A program made the translations under genes and the position numbers. 64,000 nt of DNA from Maricaulis maris (GTDB lineage Bacteria; Pseudomonadota; Alphaproteobacteria; Caulobacterales; Maricaulaceae). This document shows positions 52,706 through 62,426 of the stretch, in pieces; the first letter of the stretch is position 1, and each line of letters begins with the position of its first letter. The notes under the pieces were generated by a model, which ran no database searches, was not told the DNA's origin, and was given only the letters and a program-made list of their open reading frames with translations. Location: the NCBI RefSeq assembly GCF_036322705.1, contig NZ_AP027270.1, forward strand, positions 2,605,501 to 2,669,500, given 5' to 3'.

Positions 52706-53887
52706 ATGGATCTGAATTTCACCCCCGAGGAAGAAGCCTTCCGCCAGGAAGTCCGCGACTTCCTGAAGAGCAACCTGTCCGAAGAGCTGGCCACCAAGGT
52801 TCGCAATGGCCGCGATCTGAACCGCGACGACATGGAAAACTGGCACGCCACCCTGAACGCACAGGGTTGGCTGGCGCCAGGTTGGCCGGTCGAGCACGGC
52901 GGCACGGACTGGGACTCGGTCCGCATGCATATCTTCGAGGAAGAGTGTGCCCGCGCCAACGCCCCCCGCACGGTCCCCTTCGGCCTCAACATGCTCGGCC
53001 CGGTGCTGATCAAGTTCGGCACCGAGGAGCAGAAAGCCACGATCCTGCCGCGCATCCTGTCCGGTGAAGACTGGTGGTGTCAGGGCTATTCCGAGCCGGG
53101 TGCCGGCTCCGATCTGGCCAGCCTCAAGACGCGCGCCATCCGCGATGGGGACGACTACATCATCAACGGTCAGAAGACCTGGACCACGCTGGGCCAGTTC
53201 GCCAACAAGATCTTCTGCCTGGTCCGCACCTCGACCGAGGGCAAGCCGCAACAGGGCATCTCCTTCATCCTCGTTGATCTCGACACGCCGGGCATCGAAA
53301 TGCGCCCGATCAAGCTGATCGAGGGCGGCTTCGAGGTGAACGAAGTCTTCTTCACCGATGTCCGCGTTCCGGCCGCCAACATGGTCGGCGAAGAGAATAT
53401 GGGCTGGACGATCGCCAAATACCTGCTCGGCCACGAGCGCACCAATATCGCCGGTGTCGGGGCCTCCAGCGAAGCCCTCAGCCAGCTCAAGTCGCTGGCC
53501 CGCAAGGTCAAGCGCAAGGGCCAGCCGCTGGCCACAGACCCCCTGTTTGCCGCCAAGGTTGCCGAGGTCGAGATCGATCTGGAAGCCATGCGCATGACCA
53601 ATCTGCGCATGCTGTCGGGCGTCGCCGACGCGCAGGGTTCAGTGTCGTCCATGCTGAAGATCAAGGGCACGGTGATCCGTCAGGCCATCAACGACCTGTC
53701 GCGCCGCGCACTTGGTGCCACCGCAGCTCCCTTCCCGTCCGAGGACGTGATCGGCAATTACGCGATTGCTCCGGCGGAGGCGGCGTCCAACGCGGCCAAC
53801 TACTTCAATAATCGCAAGCTCTCGATCTTTGGCGGATCGAACGAGATCCAGCGCAATATCATCGCCAAAGAAACCTTCGGAGCCTGA
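52706..53887 (+). CDS. Acyl-CoA dehydrogenase (first of pair)
   Basis: A 393-residue flavoprotein: MDLNFTPEEEAFRQEVRDFL, QGYSEPGAGSDLASLKTRA for FAD/substrate binding, GQKTWTTLGQFA and the C-terminal SIFGGSNEIQRNIIAKETFG. The ATG at 52706 has GAGGAGAG upstream and starts the family N-terminus, so the longer frame from 52598 is rejected. The next acyl-CoA dehydrogenase starts 2 bp after its stop; such large/small pairs often form heteromers that act on unusual acyl-CoAs (for example pimeloyl-CoA or steroid side-chain CoAs). Confidence 0.92.
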   Translation: MDLNFTPEEEAFRQEVRDFLKSNLSEELATKVRNGRDLNRDDMENWHATLNAQGWLAPGWPVEHGGTDWDSVRMHIFEEECARANAPRTVPFGLNMLGPVLIKFGTEEQKATILPRILSGEDWWCQGYSEPGAGSDLASLKTRAIRDGDDYIINGQKTWTTLGQFANKIFCLVRTSTEGKPQQGISFILVDLDTPGIEMRPIKLIEGGFEVNEVFFTDVRVPAANMVGEENMGWTIAKYLLGHERTNIAGVGASSEALSQLKSLARKVKRKGQPLATDPLFAAKVAEVEIDLEAMRMTNLRMLSGVADAQGSVSSMLKIKGTVIRQAINDLSRRALGATAAPFPSEDVIGNYAIAPAEAASNAANYFNNRKLSIFGGSNEIQRNIIAKETFGA

Positions 53888-53889
53888 TC

Positions 53890-54975
53890 ATGGATTTCAC
53901 GCCGACTGAAGATCGCCGCATGATCGGGGATAGCCTGCGTCGCTATCTCTCGGACCAGTACCCGGTCGATCACCGCAACAAGGTCGCCTATGACGGTGAC
54001 TTCCATGACCCTGCCAAATGGGCCGAGCTGGCCGAACTGGGCATTCTCGGCGCGCTCGTGAGCGAGGATGATGGCGGCTTTGGCGGTGCCGGTTTCGACA
54101 TCACCACCGTGTTCGAGGAGCTGGGCCGGGCGATCTGTCCTGAACCCATGCTCGGCAATCTAATGGCGCTGCGTCTCTACGCCGCCCATGGCGAGGCCGA
54201 GCGTATCGAGGCAATCATCGCCGGGTCGGAGAAGGCGGCCTTCGGCTTTGACGAGAGCGACACCTATGGCGATCTGGACTCGATCACGACCACGGTCGAC
54301 GGCGAGACCCTGACCGGCCGCAAGACGGTGGTTTATGGCGGCAATAGCGCCGACCATATCCTCATCGCGGCCAAATCAGCCTCGGGCGCCCTGGGCCTCT
54401 ATGAAGTCGCCGCGAGCGACGCCGAGGTCCTGCCCTATGCCATGATCGATGGCGCCGGCGCAGCCGAGATCATTCTCGACAAGACCAAGGCGCGTTGCCT
54501 TGCCGAAGACGCCCGGGCCGCCATCGAGGCCGCCCTCGACGCCGGACGGGTTGCACTCTGCGCCGAAGCTGTCGGTGCCATGGATGTCCTCAAGGTGATG
54601 ACCAAGGACTACCTCATGCAGCGCCAGCAATTCGGTCGCCCGATCGCGCTCTTCCAGGCGCTTCAGCATCGCCTTGTCGATTTCTCGATCGAGATTGAAC
54701 AGGCCCGCTCGATCACGATCTATGCAGCCTCCAAACTCGACGCGGACCCCAAGGCCCGAGCCCTCGCTGTCGCGCAGGCGAAAAACCTGATTGGTCGCGC
54801 TGGCAAGCTCGTCGCCGAGGAAGCCGTGCAGATGCATGGCGGAATCGGTATGACCTGGGAGTATTCCGGCTCTCACTATGCCAAGCGCCTGATCATGATT
54901 GACCACCAGCTGGGCGATACCGAGGACCAGCTGCGCACCGCCATGGCCCTGTCGGATATCGCGACGGCAGCCTGA
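53890..54975 (+). CDS. Acyl-CoA dehydrogenase (second of pair)
   Basis: A 361-residue partner: MDFTPTEDRRMIGDSLRRYL, GILGALVSEDDGGFGG, FEELGRAICPEPML, DYLMQRQQFGRPIALFQALQHR and EAVQMHGGIGMTWEY. It lacks the well-formed YSEPGAGSD segment of its partner, as is typical for the second subunit of heteromeric enzymes, and may rely on the first subunit for FAD contacts. Same operon, ended by the terminator at 54987. Confidence 0.9.
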   Translation: MDFTPTEDRRMIGDSLRRYLSDQYPVDHRNKVAYDGDFHDPAKWAELAELGILGALVSEDDGGFGGAGFDITTVFEELGRAICPEPMLGNLMALRLYAAHGEAERIEAIIAGSEKAAFGFDESDTYGDLDSITTTVDGETLTGRKTVVYGGNSADHILIAAKSASGALGLYEVAASDAEVLPYAMIDGAGAAEIILDKTKARCLAEDARAAIEAALDAGRVALCAEAVGAMDVLKVMTKDYLMQRQQFGRPIALFQALQHRLVDFSIEIEQARSITIYAASKLDADPKARALAVAQAKNLIGRAGKLVAEEAVQMHGGIGMTWEYSGSHYAKRLIMIDHQLGDTEDQLRTAMALSDIATAA

Positions 54976-54986
54976 TGTGACTGATC

Positions 54987-55015
54987 CGGGCCGGCGCATG
55001 CGCCGGCCCGCTTTC
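54987..55015 (+). terminator. Terminator of the acyl-CoA dehydrogenase operon
   Basis: A near-continuous palindrome, CGGGCCGGCGC followed by ATGCGCCGGCCCG, gives a very stable stem 12 bp after the stop, followed by CTTTCGG. The T-tract is short. Confidence 0.7.
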
Positions 55016-55110
55016 GGCCTCCCGCGCAAATAATTGTCGTCACGACAAAATTGCGCTTCTATCGAACCCGAAATGTCGCACGGGTACCGGGGCGGGAGGC
55101 GATTGCGCCA

Positions 55111-55340
55111 ATGCGTGATCTCAAATCGAGCGCAATCATTGTTATTGCCTACCTGATTGCGGGCGTCGCCTCCCTGTCCATGGCCATCCCGCCGGGCTTC
55201 CTGGCTCCGGTCTGGCTGCCCGCCGCAGTCGGGCTCGCCGCTGTCCTGACCATCGGATACCGGGCGCTGCCCGCGATTTTCTTCAGCATGATGGTCCTAA
55301 CGCTGCCCTTCGGGCTGTTCGTGCTGGACGCCGGCCCCTA
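55111..55340 (+). pseudogene. 5' fragment of a MASE1 sensor histidine kinase, cut by IS630-family element
   Basis: The ATG at 55111 (GGGAGG upstream) opens a hydrophobic frame, MRDLKSSAIIVIAYLIAGVASL then PPGFLAPVWLPAAVGLAAV, typical of the first helices of a MASE1 membrane sensor domain. It ends at a TAG created at the IS junction, after ~76 codons. The rest of the domain resumes in frame at 56400, right of the IS. The fragment alone has no signalling part. Confidence 0.85.
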
Positions 55341-55353
55341 GAGCGTTTTCATT

Positions 55354-55961
55354 TTAATCGGGGTCATATCCGCAGGCTTTGAAGTAGTTGACGCACTCAG
55401 CCGGTGTGATGGCGTCGATGGCGTTGGCGACGGCCTGGTGGAGATCATCGACGGTGCGGGCTGCAGCCTTGCGAAGCAGGGCCTTGAGCTTTGAGAACGC
55501 CTTTTCGATGGGATTGAAGTCCGGGCTGTAGGGCGGCAGGTAGAGCAGGCTGGCGCCGGCGGCCTCGATGGCGTCGCGCACGCCGGCGACCTTGTGGGCA
55601 GGCAGATTGTCCATGATCACGATGTCGCCGGGCTCAAGTTCGCGTACCAGCATGCCTTCAACCCAGGTCAGGAAGGTCTCGCCGTTCATGGCGCCGTCGA
55701 CCAACGCAGGCGCGGCGACACCGTTCAGACGCAGCCCGGCGGTGAAGGTGATCGTCTTCCAGTGCCCGTGCGGGATCGGGGCGCGGCAGCGCTCGCCCTT
55801 GGGGGAGCGCCCGTACAGACGCGCCATCTTGGTCGACACGCCGCTCTCGTCGATGAAGACGAGGCGTTCCGGATCGAGATCCGGCTGGCGTTCGAACCAT
55901 TCTACGCGACGCTCGTAGACGTCCGGCCGATCCTGTTCGGCCGCGTGGCCCGTCTTTTTTT
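55354..55961 (-). CDS. IS630-family transposase, orfB (DDE catalytic part)
   Basis: Carries the catalytic residues: [24 protein letters not shown] (first Asp), [11 protein letters not shown] (second Asp) and [16 protein letters not shown] (Glu). The frame must start upstream of its first internal ATG (55839), because [15 protein letters not shown] and the first Asp lie before it. It is reached from orfA by a -1 shift on the A7 run at 55961-55955. Confidence 0.92.
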
Positions 55962-56303
55962 AAATGTCTGCCCGCGTTTATCGAGGAAATACCAGAGCGT
56001 GCTTTGTTGAACGCGCAGACCGTGATCCGCCTCGAGACGCTGCGCCATCTCCGCCAGCGTGATGTCCGCCCGTTCGTCGATCAGGCCGAGAATGAAGGCT
56101 TCGTGCGCATCCAGGCAGGAGCGGCCCGGATTGCCCTTCTTGCGCGGCGACACGCCTCCGGTTCGTCGGAAAAGCCGAACCCAGCTACCAACCGTCGACT
56201 TGCCGACCCACATGCGCTGCCCCGCCTCGCTCGTCGACAAACCCTCGTCGACGACAAGACGAACCACCCGCCAGCGCAAATCCTCGCTCATCGCTCGTGT
56301 CAT
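55902..56303 (-). CDS. IS630-family transposase, orfA (HTH part)
   Basis: A 133-residue frame with paired helix-turn-helix units ([26 protein letters not shown] and [27 protein letters not shown]) that would bind the IS ends. The homologous part stops at QTFKKR, exactly at an A7 run; the remaining ~15 residues are out of frame relative to single-frame relatives. A -1 shift restores QTFKKKT and leads into orfB. It is either programmed frameshifting or an inactivating slip. Confidence 0.9.
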   Translation of the reverse strand: MTRAMSEDLRWRVVRLVVDEGLSTSEAGQRMWVGKSTVGSWVRLFRRTGGVSPRKKGNPGRSCLDAHEAFILGLIDERADITLAEMAQRLEADHGLRVQQSTLWYFLDKRGQTFKKRRATRPNRIGRTSTSVA

Positions 56304-56398
56304 CCATGACCTCCCGGCTCAATGATGACACACTAAGAATCACACTTCGCGGCCCAAGTGAATCCCTTCGCGACTCTAAGATCGATGGAAATGCCCTA

Positions 56399-58826
56399 GC
56401 GCACGATCGCCGGCAGCACCGGCGTCGCGGCAGCCGCAGTCATTCAGGCCCTGGTTGCCAAACGCCTCGTTCCCACGGACTCCAACGGGGGCCTGTCGCT
56501 CGAGAAGGGCGCACAGCTCGCCCGCCTGATCGGCTATGGCGCGATACTGGCCGGTCTGTGCGGGGCCGCGTTCGGCTCGGCTTGGGTAACGCTGACGGGA
56601 GCGGCGCCCAACAATCTGGATCTGCTCACCACCTTCGCCCGAAACTGGGTTGGCAATGCGGTCGGGGCCGCCGCGCTGACACCGGTTATCCTGCTTTTGA
56701 TGGACAAGACGCGGGTCAGCCTGCCCCGCAAGCGCAGTATTGCGCTGGTCTTCACAATCCTCACCCTGATCGGTGTCACGACCTTCGTTCTGACCCGGAT
56801 GAACGCACTGGATGAACGCCGTAAAACCTTCAATTCCCAGGTCGTGGAGGATCACATCGCCCTGCAGGAGCGGATCAATGGCGCCCGACGGAGACTGGAA
56901 TCCCTGCAAGGTTTCTTTGCCGCATCGGAAAACGTGACCGAGGAGGAGTTCGCCACATTCGTCGACATTGCCTTTGGCCAGTTCGAGGGTGCCAGCTCGG
57001 TCCATTGGCTGGTCAACGGCACAAGCGGCCGCCGACCCAGCCACGCCATTATTGCACCGCTGGAGGGTCTTCAGTTCGATACCGGTCGCACCGTCCCGAT
57101 CGGGTCGGATCAGCGCATCGTGACCGACTACGCCTTTGATGGCTTGAATCAGCTGATTGATCAGAGCCTGAGCACCGGCCTGCTCGCCAGTTCCGGTCTC
57201 AATGGCGAAGGCAGCTCCGCCTGGATTGCCTTTGCCATACCCGCATTTTCCGACCGGCAACTACCGGCCAGCCTCGCAGAACGGCGGGCTCGGCTGACCG
57301 GGGTCGCCGTCGGCACCTTCCGGATTGATGCCCTTCTCTCCGATGCCTTTTCCCACGAGCGAGAGGTCTACACCCACCGGGTCCAGGGCATCGATCAGCA
57401 GGGGCGTGTATTCTGGACGGTCGGGTCGGTCCCGGATCTGTCTCGCCTGTCGACACAGCTCGATCTGTTGATCGGCGGACAAGTGTGGCGCATCGATTAC
57501 GTCGCGACTGACCGCTTCCTCTACGCCCAGCAGGACTGGGTGTCCTGGGCCGTCATCGTGATAGGGCTGTGCTTCGTCACCGTCCTGAACGCCCTCGCCC
57601 TGCTGGCCACGGCCCGCACTGACCTGGTCCAGCGCCTGGTCGATGAGAAGACAGCCGAGACGCTGACCCTGTCCAACAACCTGTCGCTGGTTCTCGAACA
57701 CGCGGCCGACGCCATCCTCAGCTTCGACGGCGAGGGCCGTGGCGTCCTGATCAATCCGGCTGCGGCGAAGCTGCTCGGCTATCGCGCCGAGGAACTGACC
57801 GGCAAGGTCATTCACGACATCATTCACCCGGTCGACAGATACGGACACCCTCACACTCGTGCCGACTGCGCCATGATGCTGGGCGAAAGCGCCGAGGCCC
57901 AGCACAGCGGAACAGAGCGCTTCCGGCGCAAGGATGGCAGCGACTTCTTTGCCGAATATTCGACAGAGGCGATCCGGGACGGCGACGGCAAGCGGATCGG
58001 CTCCGTGACCGTGCTGCGCGACATCACGGACCGCATCGCCGCCGAGGCGGATCGGGAGCGTTTTATCGAGCGCCTGACCCGCGCCAACGAGGAGCTGGAA
58101 CGGTTCGCATTTGTTGCCAGTCACGACCTGCAGGAACCCCTGCGGCTGATCTCGAACTTCACCGGCCTGCTCGCCAGCCGACACGGCGACACACTTGAGG
58201 AGAGTGGCCGGACCTACATCCGTCACACGCTGGATGCGACCGCCCGCATGCAAGGTCTGATCACCGACCTTCTGACCTATGGCCGGCTGAATTCAGACAC
58301 CGACATGATGAACAGCGATGTCGATCTCGGCACCCTTATTCCCGAGACACTGGATACGCTCGGACCGTCGGTCCAGGCGGTCCGCGACAGGATCAGGATT
58401 GGCGACATGCCGGTCGTGCGGGCCAATCCGGCCCGTATGCGGCAACTGTTGCAGAACCTGATCGGCAATGCGGTGAAGTTCCAACCGGTGGACCAGGACG
58501 CAGAGGTCGCCATCAGGGCCCATGATCTCGGCGACAGGTGGGAAATCGAGGTCGCTGACAACGGCATCGGGATCAAGCCGGAATACCGCGAACAGATCTT
58601 CATGCCCTTCAAGCGACTACATTCACCGGACAGCTATCCCGGAAGCGGTATGGGGTTGGCCATCTGCCGAAAAATTGTTGAATCCCACGGCGGCGTGCTA
58701 ACAGTTTCATCCAATGGTGATAGCGGAAGCATTTTCCGGTTCACCCTGCCAAAATCCGATCTGCCAGAATCTCGAATTGATCCGCAAGACGAAGCCATCA
58801 TCAGCCCAGACAAAGCAGACCCATGA
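56399..58826 (+). pseudogene. 3' part of MASE1-CHASE-PAS sensor histidine kinase (split gene)
   Basis: In-frame homology resumes right after the IS (RTIAGSTGVAAAAVIQALVAK, then TTFARNWVGNAVGAAALTPVILL, the end of MASE1). A new start is available at 56700 (ATG) or 56697 (TTG), which would give a 708-residue kinase. Its parts are a helix (SIALVFTILTLIGVTTFVL), a periplasmic CHASE domain (~30-265), a second helix (~275-300), a PAS domain (~320-450), HisKA with FVASHDLQEPLRLISNF, and an ATPase domain (NLIGNAVKF, DNGIGI, GSGMGLAI). The kinase core is intact, so a shortened protein with a new sensing range may be active. Its stop overlaps the response regulator start (ATGA). Confidence 0.85.
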
Positions 58827-59275
58827 AGATGCCGCGCTCCGCCAAAATTCTGCTCGTCGAGGACAATTCCGGTGACGAGTTTCTTGTCAGGGATGCATTC
58901 GAACGGGGTCGCGTCCGCCGCGAGCTGGAAGTCGTCCGGGACGGAGAAGCCGCACTCGACCGCCTGCGCGGGCTTGGCGAGTATGCCGACACCCCTGTTC
59001 CGGACCTGATCCTACCCGATCTGAACCTGCCGAAGATTGACGGGCGCGATGTGCTGCAGACCCTGAAGTCGGATGACCGGCTGGCCAATATCCCGGTCCT
59101 CGTGCTGACAACCTCTTCATCGCAGGCTGATGTCACGCGGTGTTATTCCCTGCACGCCAATGCCTATCTGACCAAGCCGTTCGACGCCCTCGGCTATGAA
59201 GAGATCGTCGATGCTGTCGAGCGTTTCTGGTTCTCGACCGCCATTCTGCCGCCTGAGGGTTCGACGCGGCACTGA
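58823..59275 (+). CDS. Response regulator, Rcp1-like single receiver
   Basis: A 150-residue receiver domain partner of the split kinase: ILLVEDNSGDEFLVRDAFERG, phosphoacceptor aspartate in LPDLNLPKIDGRDVLQTLK, VLVLTTSSSQADV and YLTKPFDALGYEEIV. Proteins of this type pair with phytochrome-like kinases whose HisKA reads ASHDLQEPLR, as here. No output domain, so it relays to other proteins. ATGA overlap with the kinase. Confidence 0.92.
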   Translation: MKMPRSAKILLVEDNSGDEFLVRDAFERGRVRRELEVVRDGEAALDRLRGLGEYADTPVPDLILPDLNLPKIDGRDVLQTLKSDDRLANIPVLVLTTSSSQADVTRCYSLHANAYLTKPFDALGYEEIVDAVERFWFSTAILPPEGSTRH

Positions 59276-59348
59276 GCCGGTCTTAATTCTCATCCATCAT
59301 ATGGTCTGACCATCTGGACGCGGCGGCGCTTGGGTTTATGTTTCGGGT

Positions 59349-59927
59349 ATGACACCGATCCTGATTTCCGGCCTTCTGCTCGTCACGTTTGCCCAAGACA
59401 CCGGGCCGGCAGAGGTGCAGATCGCGCCTCAAACCGAATTCCAGAGCCCGGAAGTCCGCCTGGCCGAACGACTGGACGCCCTGGCTGAAGCCGGTCCGCG
59501 AGAGGCCCGCCCCCTGATCGATGAAATCCACGCCCTGTGGTCCCATTCCGGCAGCGACACGATCTCCCTCTTGATGGATCGCGGACGGGCTGCAGAGGAC
59601 GCCGACAACGCCGATATCGCCGCGCGCATGTATAATCATGTCACCCAGCTCGACCCGAATTTTGCCGAGGGCTGGCTCGCAGCAGGACGCATGGCGGCCG
59701 CGGCGGAGGATTGGGGTTATGCGCTGGAAACCCTCAACACCGCGCTCACTATCGAACCGCGCCGCTACGACGCTTACCTGACCATTGCCCGCCTGCTGGA
59801 GCGGGCCAACGAGCTCGACGCGGCGCTGGAGGCGTATGAGGACGCTCTGGCGATCTACCCGGCTCATCCCGGTGCGATCGAGGCACGGGACCGGCTACTG
59901 GCCCTGAGAGCCGGACGGGCCCTCTAG
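59349..59927 (+). CDS. Exported TPR-repeat protein
   Basis: A 192-residue protein with a short signal-like N-terminus (ILISGLLLVTFAQ) and at least three tetratricopeptide repeats in the second half (AARMYNHVTQLDPNFAEGWLAAGRMA, ALETLNTALTIEPRRYDAYLTIARLL, ALEAYEDALAIYPAHPGAIEARDRL). Probably a periplasmic protein-binding scaffold. The next gene starts 4 bp after its stop. Confidence 0.85.
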   Translation: MTPILISGLLLVTFAQDTGPAEVQIAPQTEFQSPEVRLAERLDALAEAGPREARPLIDEIHALWSHSGSDTISLLMDRGRAAEDADNADIAARMYNHVTQLDPNFAEGWLAAGRMAAAAEDWGYALETLNTALTIEPRRYDAYLTIARLLERANELDAALEAYEDALAIYPAHPGAIEARDRLLALRAGRAL

Positions 59928-59931
59928 GCCG

Positions 59932-60945
59932 ATGCTGTCCGACGCCACCCTTCAGATCAGTCTCGCGGTGATCGTCTGCATCTTCATCGCCGTGATGGTG
60001 TTCTACGGGTGGCGGGCGCGGCGTGCTATTGCCCGGATCGAGGCCCGGTTTCCGCCACGGGCCGAGTTCACGACCGTTGACGGCGTCCGGCTGCATGTCC
60101 GCCGGACCGGACCTGCGACTGGCAAGAGCGGCGAACCGGCCATCCTTGTCCTGCACGGTGCAGCCTCCAATCTTGAGGAACCCTATCTGGCCCTCGCCGA
60201 GACCTTCGCCAGCGAGCCGGTCATCTGGCTTGACCGGCCTGGCCTCGGCTGGAGCGAACGCCCGGAAGGTGCGTGGACACCCCGGAATGAAGCCGCGCTG
60301 ATCGCCCGCTTGATCGAGACGCTGGACTGCGGGCCGGTCACCGTTGTCGGGCATTCCTGGGGCGGCGCAATCGCCATGAGACTGGCCATGGACCATCCCG
60401 ACCGGGTCGACAGCATCGTGCTGATCGCCCCGGCGCTGTCGGCGTGGATCGGCGATGCGGCCTGGTTCAATGCCGCCAGCTTCTGGCCGGTTCTCGGACC
60501 GTTGATCACCCACTTCATTGTCCCCTTGATCGGCGAGCGGCAGGCGATGAGCGGCGCACACAGCGCTTTCCACCCGGAACCGGTTCCGGATGATTATCTC
60601 AACAGGACCGCCCTGCCGCTGCTCCTGCGCCCTGCCACCTGGCGGGCCAATGCGCGTGACATGATGCAGGTGAATTTCCACCTGGAAGCGCAGGAAGATG
60701 GCTACGAGGACATCACCCAGCCGACGGAGATCATCGCGGCGAAGGGCGACACGGTCCTGTGGTCGCATCGTCATGGCGGAATGGTCGCCAAACGCTTGCA
60801 GCGTGGGGCCCTGCGCTGGGTCAATGGAGCAGGCCACAACCTGCACCACCACCACCCCCGGATCGTGCTGGACGCCATCATGAATGTCCGCAGCCTGTCG
60901 GCAGACAGCGCTGGAAAACCGGCCATGACTGGCCCAGCCGCTTGA
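59932..60945 (+). CDS. Membrane-anchored alpha/beta hydrolase
   Basis: A 337-residue hydrolase with an N-terminal membrane helix (LQISLAVIVCIFIAVMVFYGW), VLHGAASNLEEPYLALAE (oxyanion region), nucleophile serine in VVGHSWGGAIAMRLA, and a C-terminal catalytic histidine in GAGHNLHHHHP. Fits esterase/haloalkane-dehalogenase-like hydrolases; the substrate is unknown. Likely cotranscribed with the TPR protein. Confidence 0.88.
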   Translation: MLSDATLQISLAVIVCIFIAVMVFYGWRARRAIARIEARFPPRAEFTTVDGVRLHVRRTGPATGKSGEPAILVLHGAASNLEEPYLALAETFASEPVIWLDRPGLGWSERPEGAWTPRNEAALIARLIETLDCGPVTVVGHSWGGAIAMRLAMDHPDRVDSIVLIAPALSAWIGDAAWFNAASFWPVLGPLITHFIVPLIGERQAMSGAHSAFHPEPVPDDYLNRTALPLLLRPATWRANARDMMQVNFHLEAQEDGYEDITQPTEIIAAKGDTVLWSHRHGGMVAKRLQRGALRWVNGAGHNLHHHHPRIVLDAIMNVRSLSADSAGKPAMTGPAA

Positions 60946-61000
60946 GGCCTTTCCGGGCTGGAACTAGTCTCCCGCTCCGTCCACCAGAAAGGCTTCCCCC

Positions 61001-61285
61001 ATGGCATTCACCGACACCGCGCCCGAAACCCATAAAGACGAATCCGACGCCATCGGCGCTGCGGCCCGCGAACAACTGAAAGCGTTTGTCGCGCGGATTG
61101 AACGCCTTGAGGAAGACAAGGCCAATGTCATGGCCGACATGAAGGAGGTCTATGCCGAGGCCAAATCGTCCGGCTATGACACCAAGATCCTCCGCAAGGT
61201 CATCGCCCTGCGCAAGATCGACCGCCATGAGCGCCAGGAAACCGAGGCGCTGCTGGAATTGTATCTCGGCGCTGTCGAGGGCTAA
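61001..61285 (+). CDS. gapR: Nucleoid-associated protein GapR (DUF2312)
   Basis: A 94-residue coiled-coil protein: [60 protein letters not shown]. These blocks are diagnostic of DUF2312, known in Caulobacter as GapR, which clamps overtwisted AT-rich DNA and stimulates topoisomerases. The ATG at 61001 is preceded by AGAAAGG. Full length for the family. Confidence 0.94.
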   Translation: MAFTDTAPETHKDESDAIGAAAREQLKAFVARIERLEEDKANVMADMKEVYAEAKSSGYDTKILRKVIALRKIDRHERQETEALLELYLGAVEG

Positions 61286-61312
61286 ACTGGCGGCCTTCAC
61301 CCGGAGGCCCGC

Positions 61313-61789
61313 GTGGTTCGCAAGATCGACGAGAAGAAGACACGGCGTGCCTTGCGTCGGCTCGAGAGAGCCCGCAAGGCCGCAGCCGCGTCTGACGCCG
61401 ACAAGCCGGACCTCTCCGATTGGGAGGGCGAATTCCTCGGCTCCCTTGAAGAACGCCTCGAAAAATTCGGCTCGGCCTTCAATGATCCCGACAAGGGCAA
61501 TACCGAGGATGCGCTCTCCTCGCGCCAGGCCCTGAAGCTGCGGGAGATCGAGAACAAGGCCAAGGGCAAGGCTCGCAAACCCATGTCCCGAGGTCATGGC
61601 TTCAAGCGCAAGTCCGGCAGTCCGGTTCCGCGTGGCCGCGACATCTATGACGATCTAGATGGGCCAGCGGATCCCGCGCCGCGCCCGGCGGATCCGGTCC
61701 GTGATCACCAACCACCCGACGCGCCCGAGGCCCGGCGCGCGAGTTTCCGTGTCATTCCCGGCGGCGGCGGCAGCGACGTCGGCGATTAG
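61313..61789 (+). CDS. Uncharacterised basic protein
   Basis: A 158-residue protein starting at GTG (61313), 27 bp after gapR. The N-terminus is highly basic and helical (VRKIDEKKTRRALRRLERARKAA), the middle is charged (SLEERLEKFGSAFNDPDKG, SSRQALKLREIENKAKGKARK), and the C-terminal third is proline- and aspartate-rich and probably disordered. No known domain recognised. Gene order next to gapR and steady codon use suggest it is real. Confidence 0.7.
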   Translation: MVRKIDEKKTRRALRRLERARKAAAASDADKPDLSDWEGEFLGSLEERLEKFGSAFNDPDKGNTEDALSSRQALKLREIENKAKGKARKPMSRGHGFKRKSGSPVPRGRDIYDDLDGPADPAPRPADPVRDHQPPDAPEARRASFRVIPGGGGSDVGD

Positions 61790-61877
61790 CCTTTCGTTCA
61801 GGATTAATCCGGCTTGCGCGCGCGCAAGCCGCTGCGCCCGCCTATTCTGGTCACCGGTAACGATCAGGATGGATGCC

Positions 61878-62309
61878 ATGTTTCAGGACGTCGATATCTT
61901 TGACCATCACGAGCAGGCCCTTGTCGCCGCGCTCGATCGCGCCATGGCCGAAGGCCTCGCCAGCGACACCGGCCGCGACGCCTTCTCGGATGCCATGGCG
62001 GCCCTCGACCAGCTGGTCGAGGAGAAGGAAACCCATATCTATTCGCCGCTCGCCGCAGATCCGCTGACCCGCGACTACATCTCCCGTCTCGATGGCCAAA
62101 TCCACGGCCTGTCCAGCCGGATCGACATCCTGCGGACGCATATCGACCTTGGGCTGATGGATGAGGATCGCAATCGTCCCGATCTGGACGCCTCGCTGGC
62201 CCGGCTCGTCAAACAGCTGCGGTCACGCTTCAGACGCGAAGCGGCGTTGATCCCGGTCTATGCCGGCTGGCTGGATCGCAATGCCAACGCGGCCGCAGCG
62301 GCCGCCTGA
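61878..62309 (+). CDS. Uncharacterised helical protein
   Basis: A 143-residue, mostly helical protein: MFQDVDIFDHHEQALVAALDRAM, LDQLVEEKETHIYSPLAAD, SRIDILRTHIDLGLMDEDR, LKQLRSRF-like end, alanine tail. Histidines spaced along helices are faintly hemerythrin-like, but I would not claim that. An ATG three codons upstream (61869) is also in frame; the AGGA at 61866 suits the ATG at 61878 better. The frame to 61659 is a shadow. Confidence 0.65.
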   Translation: MFQDVDIFDHHEQALVAALDRAMAEGLASDTGRDAFSDAMAALDQLVEEKETHIYSPLAADPLTRDYISRLDGQIHGLSSRIDILRTHIDLGLMDEDRNRPDLDASLARLVKQLRSRFRREAALIPVYAGWLDRNANAAAAAA

Positions 62310-62366
62310 CCCGATCGGCGCGGGTCAGGCTCAACCGGCCCGCGCCTCACCCCCCGGATCGCCATG

Positions 62367-62402
62367 AAAAACGGGCCGGCGCGCATGGCAGCGCCGGCCC
62401 GT
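62367..62402 (-). terminator. Intrinsic terminator of the sigma-54 regulator gene
   Basis: On the minus strand ACGGGCCGGCG and CGCCGGCCCGT pair across a 10-base loop and run into TTTTTCATGG. It lies about 60 bp past the regulator stop. Confidence 0.85.
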
Positions 62403-62426
62403 CTCGTCCCCCACCCCGCGGGGCAG

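Larger units (their letters stand above)
55341..56396 (-). mobile_element. IS630-family insertion sequence
   Basis: A 1056-bp element flanked by TA dinucleotides (55339-55340 and 56397-56398), within CTAG context on both sides, as expected for IS630-type target choice. The ends are imperfect inverted repeats of the pattern GxGCxTTTxCAT (left GAGCGTTTTCAT, right reverse complement GGGCATTTCCAT). It carries a two-frame DDE transposase and interrupts a sensor kinase gene. Confidence 0.9.

Noticed and set aside
61878-62309. Hemerythrin-like assignment
   Set aside because: Several histidines and acidic residues lie in helices, but the spacing of the usual H...HxxxE...HxxxH...HxxxxD set is not met.
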